Below, piece by piece: positions 8,199-13,873 of a stretch of 13,873 bases of DNA. The notes beneath the pieces were generated by a model. It ran no database searches. It had not been told where the DNA came from and worked only from the letters and a program-made list of their open reading frames with translations. The position numbers and the translations under genes are program-made. The DNA comes from CAYLHF01 sp964383365 (GTDB taxonomy: Bacteria > Bacteroidota > Rhodothermia > Rhodothermales > UBA10348). The DNA lies in contig CAYLHF010000054.1 in the NCBI GenBank assembly GCA_964383365.1, positions 1-13,873 of the forward strand, read 5' to 3'. Position 1 is the first letter of the stretch, and the number at the start of each line of letters is the position of its first letter.

Positions 8199-10487
8199 AT
8201 GAACCGCTCTCGACTGCAATTTTTTTTCGTACTGATTCTATCTCTTTCGATTGCTCCGGTGACGGCCACCGGACAGGTTCCTCTGCATCTCACCCTGGAG
8301 GACATCTATGCGTCGAGGTTGTTCTCGGGAAACACGTTTTCGGATGGTCGATGGGCTGCGAATGGACCGGTTATTCGGTACACAACCGCGAATGACGCCG
8401 GTACAGCTACAGATCTTGTGGTGTATAATCTCGAGACAGACGCAAAGAGAACACTCATCCACGGCCAGAATCTCTTCGCCGATGACGTCGGAAGGACGAT
8501 CTGGATAGATGACTATTCCATTTCTCCGGACGGATCCAGGATATTGATCTATACAGACTCTGAGAGGGTCTGGCGACTGCCAACGAAGGGTTTCTACTAC
8601 ATCTACGACGTTAAATCGAAGACCCTGACTCCACTGGCTGACCGCGATGCCGGATACCAGATGTTCGCGAAATTCAGTCCGTCATCCGATGAAGTGGCGT
8701 TCGTTCGCCAGCGAAATCTGTATGTGGTCTCGCTTCGCGATATGTCAGAGCGAGCACTTACTACGAGTGGACGGGAAGGCCTCTTCATCAACGGTACCTT
8801 CGATTGGGTCTATGAGGAAGAATTCGGCCTGCGAGACGGGTGGGAATGGAGTCCGGATGGGAAGAAAATTGCCTTTTTCAATCTGGACGAGAGTCAGACG
8901 CGCGATTTTACCATGTCAGATCTGCGCGATTTCGATCCTTCCTATCGGCGCTTCCGATATCCCAAAGCCGGACAGTCGAATAGCGAGGTCCGAGTCGGAG
9001 TGATCAGAGTGGACTCCGGTTCCGTAACGTACATGGAGACGGATACATGGCGTTCTGGCTCTACAGATCATGAATACATCGCTCGCATGGGTTGGACCCC
9101 GTCGAGGTCAGGCGCTTCTCCTTCCCAGGTGTGGATGCTCAGGTTGAACAGAGATCAGAATGAGGTTGATCTTCTTCTCGGTGATGTTCATTCAGGAGAG
9201 ACCAGACGCATTTTGCATGAGGCTGACCCGACCTGGGTTAATTTACCGGCTGACAAAATCGTGTATCTCTCAGACCATGAGCACTTCCTCTGGCAGAGTG
9301 AAACGAGCGGGCATAACCATCTGTATCTCTATGAAAACTCGGGCCATCAGGTGGGACCCATAACGTCCGGTGCCTGGGACGTGACGGAATTTCATGGACT
9401 GGACGTGGAGTCGGGTACGGCCTTTTTCTCTGCCACGATCGAAAGCCCGCTCGAACGTCAGCTGTATGCGGTACAAGTCGATACACATACTAAAGACGCG
9501 TCGAAACTGGCTTCTATCCCGCGGCGAATCACATCGAAATCTGGTACCCACCACGTCAATCTGTCGGCCGATACGCACTATTACATCGACCGCTTTTCCG
9601 ATGTCGACACCCCCACCCGATGGTCGCTTCAATCGGAGGACGGCTCGCTCCTGCGCGTTCTTGAACCCAATAAGAAAGTCAATGCACGCGTGGCGGAATA
9701 TGGACTTCCGCGACCCGAATTCGGGCGCATTCCCGGAGAAGACGGTACGATGCTGAACACATACGTCATCCGACCAACCGATTTCGATTCGACCCGGTTG
9801 TACCCCCTTCTGATGTATGTGTACGGGGGACCGGGAGTCCAGACCGTCACGAACTCATGGGGTGGATCAAGGTATCTGTGGCATGCCTACCTGGCCGAAG
9901 AACTGGACGTGATCGTTGCAAGCGTAGATAATCGTGGCACCGGGGGGCGCGGCAGAGCATTCAATCGCGCCCCGTACAAACGTTTGGGAGTACTGGAAGC
10001 TGAAGATCAAATCGCGGTCGCCCGTACTCTCGGATCCAGGTCCTACATTGATGAGCATCGTGTCGGCATCTGGGGGTGGTCCTACGGAGGCTTCATGACA
10101 CTGATGTCGATGTTGACCGGAGACGGCCCCGATGTATTCAAGACGGGAATATCCGTCGCTCCGGTCACCGACTGGAGGCTCTACGACACCATCTATACGG
10201 AGCGGTATATGTCGACACCGACAGCCAATCCAGACGGATATAAAGAGTCTTCACCCCGGAATTGGGCGAATCGATTGTCGAAAGAACAGCATCTCCTTAT
10301 CATCCACGGGGATCAGGATGACAACGTACATTTTCAGCACTCAGTTCAGATGATAGCCGCGCTGCAGGCAGCAAATAAGCAGTTTTCGTTCATGCTCTAC
10401 CCCGGGAAGAATCACGACTTAAGCGGTGGTCTGACACGGCTGAACCTGTTTACGAAAATGACCGATTTTCTCCGAGATAATCTCTAA
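8199..10487 (+). CDS. Dipeptidyl peptidase IV (S9B family serine exopeptidase)
   Basis: An exported prolyl-type peptidase, 762 aa, that removes X-Pro or X-Ala dipeptides from peptide N-termini. The N-terminus is a signal peptide (basic MNRSR, hydrophobic 7-20, possible cleavage after TATG-Q or ATA). The beta-propeller region (about 50-500) contains the DPP IV-defining glutamate motif DWVYEEEF (202-209), which binds the substrate amino group. The alpha/beta-hydrolase domain (about 510-762) has the oxyanion-hole tyrosine in YGGPG (Y542), the nucleophile S628 in GWSYGG, the catalytic aspartate in DQDDNVHF (707/708) and H739 in GKNHD. All catalytic parts are present. I chose the ATG at 8199 because it begins the signal peptide; an upstream in-frame TTG at 8136 would put 21 polar residues before it. 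Dihydroorotase follows after 6 bp. Confidence 0.95.
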   Translation: MNRSRLQFFFVLILSLSIAPVTATGQVPLHLTLEDIYASRLFSGNTFSDGRWAANGPVIRYTTANDAGTATDLVVYNLETDAKRTLIHGQNLFADDVGRTIWIDDYSISPDGSRILIYTDSERVWRLPTKGFYYIYDVKSKTLTPLADRDAGYQMFAKFSPSSDEVAFVRQRNLYVVSLRDMSERALTTSGREGLFINGTFDWVYEEEFGLRDGWEWSPDGKKIAFFNLDESQTRDFTMSDLRDFDPSYRRFRYPKAGQSNSEVRVGVIRVDSGSVTYMETDTWRSGSTDHEYIARMGWTPSRSGASPSQVWMLRLNRDQNEVDLLLGDVHSGETRRILHEADPTWVNLPADKIVYLSDHEHFLWQSETSGHNHLYLYENSGHQVGPITSGAWDVTEFHGLDVESGTAFFSATIESPLERQLYAVQVDTHTKDASKLASIPRRITSKSGTHHVNLSADTHYYIDRFSDVDTPTRWSLQSEDGSLLRVLEPNKKVNARVAEYGLPRPEFGRIPGEDGTMLNTYVIRPTDFDSTRLYPLLMYVYGGPGVQTVTNSWGGSRYLWHAYLAEELDVIVASVDNRGTGGRGRAFNRAPYKRLGVLEAEDQIAVARTLGSRSYIDEHRVGIWGWSYGGFMTLMSMLTGDGPDVFKTGISVAPVTDWRLYDTIYTERYMSTPTANPDGYKESSPRNWANRLSKEQHLLIIHGDQDDNVHFQHSVQMIAALQAANKQFSFMLYPGKNHDLSGGLTRLNLFTKMTDFLRDNL

Positions 10488-10493
10488 AAAATT

Positions 10494-11771
10494 ATGGAAT
10501 CCATGCGTGTCCCCGATTTACTGTTGAGTGGAGGCCGGGTGTTGCACCCGGGGGCGGACGAGGCCATTCGTCAGGACATTCTTATTCGTGACGGAAAGAT
10601 CGCTAAAATCGGGAAACATCTTAAGGAAGATGGAGAAGTCCGAGTCTTTGATGCCGGCGGCAAATGTATTTCCGTCGGATGGATCGATATGCATGTTCAT
10701 CTGCGCGAGCCGGGACAGGAGCATAAGGAGACCATAGAGACCGGTGCGTCGGCAGCGGCATTCGGAGGGTTTACGGCCGTCGCCTGTATGCCCAATACGG
10801 ATCCGCCGATGCACACGCGCGACGTCGTAGAATTCGTCCGTGAGCGGGGTAACCGGACCCCCGTGGATGTATACCCGATCGCGTGTGTTTCGTACCGACG
10901 GGAAGGAGAACGTCTGGCCGAGATGGCCGATCTGAAAGCCGGAGGTGCCGTTGCTTTCAGCGACGATGGTTCACCGGTCCAGGATGCGTCCTTAATGCGA
11001 CACGCCCTGGAGTATGCTCAGATGTTGGATGCCCCGATTATCAATCATATGGAGGATTTGACCCTGAACCCGCATGGACACATGCATGAAGGGGCTGTTG
11101 CGACCAGGTTGGGGCTGCCGGGGATTAGTCCACTCGCCGAGGAAGTAATGATCGCCCGCGATATCATGCTCTCCGAGTCGACCGGAGGAAGTGTTCACGT
11201 GGCACATATTTCCACCGGCAAAGGTGTCGCTCTCGTTCGAGAAGCAAAGAAGAAAGGCATCCCGGTGACGGCAGAAGTTTGTACCCATCACTTTACCCTC
11301 ACCGACGAAGCAGTCGAGAATTCCGAGTTCGATACACACACCAAGATGCACCCACCGCTCCGTCCGATAGAAGACGTCGAGGCCATGAAGGCCGGTCTTC
11401 TCGATGGAACCATCGATGCGATTTGTACCGATCATGCCCCTCATGCCTCGTTTGAGAAGGAAGTCGAATTTATCGCGGCACCATTCGGCATCATTGGCCT
11501 TGAGACCGCTTGGGGGCTCATTGGCAGGGAACTCATCGGGCCCGGTGTGTTGACGATGGAGCAGTCCGTTCACAAACTGACGGTCGCACCACGCGAGATC
11601 CTGCGAATCGATGTACCCCGGATAGCGGTTGGTGAAGCAGCCAATCTGACCATATTCGACGCGACCACCGAATGGGTATTCGAAGAGCGTCATATTCATT
11701 CGATGAGCCGAAATACTCCGTTCATCGGCTCGGCGCTCAGAGGGAAGGCTTTCGCTATTTACAATCGGAGC
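10494..11771 (+). CDS. pyrC: Dihydroorotase, class I (3' end lost in the assembly gap)
   Basis: A zinc amidohydrolase that cyclises carbamoyl-aspartate to dihydroorotate in pyrimidine synthesis. 426 residues are visible before the N run. Metal ligands and motifs are all present: HVH in DMHVHLREPG (H67, H69), SDDG (157-158), the histidine of NHMED (H185), AHIS (H238) and the catalytic aspartate of TDHAPH (D313). CMPNTDPP (98-105) and TKMHPPLR are typical of the long class I type (about 420-440 aa). The visible part ends at GKAFAIYNRS, where this family usually has only about 10 more residues, so the stop codon lies just inside the gap. Reading through the Ns into the next gene would be an artefact. 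The start is ATG 10494 or the in-frame ATG 10503 (MRVPDLLL). It sits 6 bp after the DPP IV stop with no Shine-Dalgarno, suggesting co-transcription and possibly coupled translation. Confidence 0.93.
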
Positions 11772-11871
11772 NNNNNNNNNNNNNNNNNNNNNNNNNNNNN
11801 NNNNNNNNNNNNNNNNNNNNNNNNNNNNNNNNNNNNNNNNNNNNNNNNNNNNNNNNNNNNNNNNNNNNNNN
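11772..11871. other. Assembly gap (100 Ns)
   Basis: Exactly 100 Ns, the conventional placeholder for a scaffold gap of unknown length. It cuts the last few codons of the dihydroorotase gene and the upstream region of the Ddl gene. Additional sequence, even a whole gene, could be missing here. Confidence 0.97.
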
Positions 11872-11881
11872 CCATCATGAA

Positions 11882-13138
11882 ATGAAGACCATGTCCAGAA
11901 TGAAAGTAGGGATTGCCTTCGGCGGAATCTCCCCGGAACACGAGGTGTCGGTTATCACGTCCCTGCAGGCCGCTGCTGCGCTTGATTCCACTCGGTTTTC
12001 CGTGACACCGTTGTTTCTGGCCAAGAATGGATCGTGGTATTCGGGCGAGGCCCTCCTCGAAATCGAAAATTACACCGACGTGTCGCGTCTGATGAAGAGG
12101 GCATATCCGGTCGCACTCGTTCCAGGTCTATCGAAACGAATGCGCGTCGTACCGGCATCGAAGAGCTGGTTTTCAGGTCTCCGTTCGGTGGATCTGGATG
12201 TCGTATTCATAGGGCTGCATGGGGGAACGGGAGAAAGTGGCGGTATCCAGGGCCTCTGTGAATCGATGGGGGTTCCGTACACGGGAAGCGGCGTGCTGGC
12301 ATCGGCGCTTGCGATGGACAAATCGAGATCGAAAGAACTCTGTGCCGGACGCCATATTCCGGTTCTGGAAGCAACCACTGTCAGAGAGGCCGAGTGGGCA
12401 GGGAACGAAGAATCCTGGCTGACCCGCCTCTCAGAAACCCATCGTTTTCCGGCCATCGTAAAACCGGTATCTCTCGGTTCGTCGATAGGCATCAAGCGAG
12501 TCGGCGATCGTTCAGAAATGGATCGGGCTATTGAGGACGCGTTCCGATACGACGAGGCAATTCTGGTTGAGAATGCCGTGGAAGACCTCAGAGAAATCAA
12601 CTGTTCAGTGCTCGGAGATGAAGACTCGGCAAGAGCCAGCGTACTCGAAGAACCGATTTCGGGGGATGCGCTGTTGTCGTTCGACGACAAATACAGACGG
12701 GGATCGTCGGCCCTGGCAGGGGCCAAATCTCTGCGGTCCGGGTATGGGGCTGCCGGCGGCGCGAAGGTAGCCGAGGCCGGAGGTATGGCGTCCCTCGATC
12801 GCCGGATTCCCGCCCCGATTTCCGATGATCTGACGGATAGAATCCAGAAACTCTCGGTCGATATATTCCAGATGTTGGGATGCGCCGGGGTCGCCCGAAT
12901 CGATTATCTGATGGATGACCGGACAGGAGAGATCTACTTCAATGAGATCAATACGGTACCCGGCTCGTTTTCATTCTATCTGTGGGAGCCGTCCGGGGTA
13001 CCATTCGATGCGCTCGTTGAAGAGCTCATTTCGATCGCTCTTCGCCGCTACGATGCCCGTTTCAACAGGATCCGGTCGTACGATGTAAACCTGCTCGCCC
13101 AACGCGCGGCAGGTGGCCTCAAGTCCGCGAAAGGATAA
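11882..13138 (+). CDS. ddl: D-alanine--D-alanine ligase
   Basis: An ATP-grasp ligase joining two D-Ala for the peptidoglycan pentapeptide; up to 418 aa, at the long end for the family. Numbered from 11882: the N-terminal domain has GIAFGGISPEHEVSV (10-24) and the glycine-rich LHGGTGESGGIQG (112-124). ATP-grasp features are AMDKSRSKE (144-152), VKPVSLGSSIG (193-203), the SFDDKY loop start (266-271), RIDY (339-342) and the Mg-binding NEINTVPGS (354-362). The C-terminus with SYDVNLL resembles the longer Ddl subgroup. The loop after DDKY runs about 30 residues of Gly/Ala/Ser-rich sequence before GMASLDRRIPAP, longer than I expect. Three in-frame ATGs (11882, 11891, 11900) are possible; homology begins just after the last, so the gene starts about here rather than before the gap. 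Its D-Ala supplier, alr, is about 4 kb away on the other strand. Confidence 0.94.
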   Translation: MKTMSRMKVGIAFGGISPEHEVSVITSLQAAAALDSTRFSVTPLFLAKNGSWYSGEALLEIENYTDVSRLMKRAYPVALVPGLSKRMRVVPASKSWFSGLRSVDLDVVFIGLHGGTGESGGIQGLCESMGVPYTGSGVLASALAMDKSRSKELCAGRHIPVLEATTVREAEWAGNEESWLTRLSETHRFPAIVKPVSLGSSIGIKRVGDRSEMDRAIEDAFRYDEAILVENAVEDLREINCSVLGDEDSARASVLEEPISGDALLSFDDKYRRGSSALAGAKSLRSGYGAAGGAKVAEAGGMASLDRRIPAPISDDLTDRIQKLSVDIFQMLGCAGVARIDYLMDDRTGEIYFNEINTVPGSFSFYLWEPSGVPFDALVEELISIALRRYDARFNRIRSYDVNLLAQRAAGGLKSAKG

Positions 13139-13256
13139 TTGCGCCGCTGCGTGGTCGGTATCCTGCCCGAATCATCTTTATCGTCCCCGATTGTAACTCA
13201 CGCATAGACATGCCGTAGGCACGGGCACATTACATATCAGACATAGCAAGTATTTG

Positions 13257-13261
13257 GGAGG
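13257..13261 (+). promoter_or_regulatory. Strong Shine-Dalgarno for the HEAT-repeat gene
   Basis: A perfect GGAGG (within GGGAGGG) lies eight bases before the ATG at 13270. It fixes that start and suggests efficient translation. The other starts I examined in this window lack so good a match. Confidence 0.8.
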
Positions 13262-13269
13262 GTCAGGCT

Positions 13270-13722
13270 ATGAAAAAATTCTTTACGCTGCTGATGACAG
13301 CAGCGATCTCGTTAAGTGTATTCTCAACCAGTTTCGCCTCAACACGCGGTGCGCCAGATCCCGATCCGGTCAAGGCCCTGGAGGCCCTCGCGGTCGGGAC
13401 GCTCTCGGACGTTGAGTGGGAGAGTTTCAGCGACAAGCTGGTCGTTGCGCTCAAGTCGTCGCATGATGGTCTCCGACAGGCAGCCATGCAGCTGGTTATC
13501 CGTTACGGTTCCAATCTGGACGTCAGTGATGGCGTTTTCGATGTCATGAAGATTTATCGGAACAGCCCAGACGAGAATCTGCGCCGTATGGCCGTGGTGG
13601 CCCTCGGCAATATGGATTCGGCCTGGGCCATCCAGTTCCTGGAGCGGTCGACCGATTTTGAGAAGTCACAGATCGTGAAACAGACAATCCGAGCCGTTGT
13701 GTCGGCGCATACCGACACATAA
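13270..13722 (+). CDS. Small secreted HEAT-repeat protein
   Basis: A 150-aa protein. Residues 1-23 form a clean signal peptide (MKKFF, hydrophobic core, SFA/ST cleavage site). The mature 127 residues are almost wholly helical and read as HEAT-like repeats: a pair around DKLVVALKSSHDGLRQAAMQLVIRYG (55-80), a second around NLRRMAVVALGNMDSAWAIQFL (103-124), and a final helix (SQIVKQTIRAVVSA). HEAT repeats normally bind other proteins, and no catalytic residues are evident. There is no lipobox cysteine, so a soluble periplasmic location is most likely. It is preceded by a 131-bp spacer after ddl, has the strongest Shine-Dalgarno I noticed here, and is followed by its own terminator, so it is probably an independent, well-expressed gene. 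Its specific role is unknown. Confidence 0.85.
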   Translation: MKKFFTLLMTAAISLSVFSTSFASTRGAPDPDPVKALEALAVGTLSDVEWESFSDKLVVALKSSHDGLRQAAMQLVIRYGSNLDVSDGVFDVMKIYRNSPDENLRRMAVVALGNMDSAWAIQFLERSTDFEKSQIVKQTIRAVVSAHTDT

Positions 13723-13745
13723 TTTCGGTTCGCGATGGGGAGGAC

Positions 13746-13781
13746 ATGGGGCCGGCCGAAAGGCCGGCCCCATTCTATTTT
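13746..13781 (+). terminator. Strong rho-independent terminator with GAAA loop
   Basis: ATGGGGCCGGCC (13746-13757) and GGCCGGCCCCAT (13762-13773) form a perfect 12-bp stem closed by a GAAA (GNRA) tetraloop and followed by TTCTATTTT. It lies 24 bases after the HEAT-repeat gene's stop. The other strand lacks a T tract, so it acts in the plus direction. Confidence 0.9.
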
Positions 13782-13787
13782 GGAGGA

Positions 13788-13873
13788 GCCGGAGGTCGCC
13801 TGCAGTGGCCGGGTGCCGGAGGTCGCCTGCAGTGGCCGGGTGCCGGAGGTCGCCTGCAGTGGCCGGGTGCCGC
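13788..13873. repeat. 27-bp tandem repeat, three full copies, running off the window
   Basis: Identical 27-base units start at 13788, 13815 and 13842, and the first four bases of a fourth follow at 13869. The unit begins GCCGGAGGTCGCC and ends GCAGTGGCCGGGT. There are no spacers, so it is a minisatellite and not a CRISPR array. Within each unit GGTCGC and GTGGCC can pair around CTGCA in plus-strand RNA, using two G-U pairs. The length is divisible by three and no plus frame of the unit contains a stop. It could be non-coding, the start of a repetitive coding region, or an assembly artefact at a contig edge. Confidence 0.9.

Noticed and set aside
11672..13138. A continuous open frame joining the end of the dihydroorotase region to Ddl through the N run.
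   Set aside because: Ns cannot contain a readable stop, so the fusion is artificial. The part before the gap is in a different frame from dihydroorotase, and Ddl homology starts only after 11900.
13788..13873. A CRISPR array at the right edge.
   Set aside because: The 27-bp units are directly contiguous with no unique spacers, and no cas genes are present.

Overview
This window reads as ordinary chromosomal housekeeping DNA from a Gram-negative bacterium, and I found no clear undescribed system in it. The most likely source is the Bacteroidota/Rhodothermota/Balneolota side of the FCB group. That placement is an inference from gene content: a fused alpha/beta 2-oxoacid dehydrogenase E1, a true DPP IV-type exopeptidase, a class I dihydroorotase, an outer-membrane beta-barrel protein and a small secreted HEAT-repeat protein. 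A run of exactly 100 Ns (11772-11871) shows that this is a scaffold from a draft or metagenome assembly.

Layout. A PLP enzyme of the cystathionine gamma-synthase/lyase family (70-1218, +) converges on a minus-strand pair. That pair is a fused E1 alpha/beta 2-oxoacid dehydrogenase (4337-2190) followed 19 bp later by a signal-peptide-bearing beta-barrel protein of unknown function (2170-1244). Next on the minus strand is a two-component system: an OmpR/PhoB-type response regulator (6747-6037), then a HAMP sensor histidine kinase (5958-4483) that ends in a plausible intrinsic terminator (about 4470-4443). Upstream, also on the minus strand, is alanine racemase (8002-6890). A 196-bp divergent spacer separates it from the plus-strand genes: dipeptidyl peptidase IV (8199-10487), a class I dihydroorotase (10494 into the gap), D-alanine--D-alanine ligase (about 11882-13138) and a secreted HEAT-repeat protein (13270-13722). 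The last gene has a strong Shine-Dalgarno and a perfect 12-bp GNRA-looped terminator. The window ends inside a 27-bp tandem repeat (13788-13873).

How the genes fit together. Alanine racemase makes D-Ala and Ddl joins two D-Ala for peptidoglycan, so both steps of that branch lie within about 6 kb but on opposite strands. The DPP IV is exported and releases dipeptides from peptides, while the E1 enzyme would oxidise 2-oxoacids from amino-acid breakdown, or pyruvate. Together with the sulfur amino-acid PLP enzyme this suits a peptide-using heterotroph, but that link is inferred. The DPP IV and dihydroorotase genes are 6 bp apart and probably co-transcribed. No E2 or E3 subunit, mobile element, phage gene, CRISPR array, tRNA or rRNA was seen. 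No stretch over 300 bases lacks a gene.
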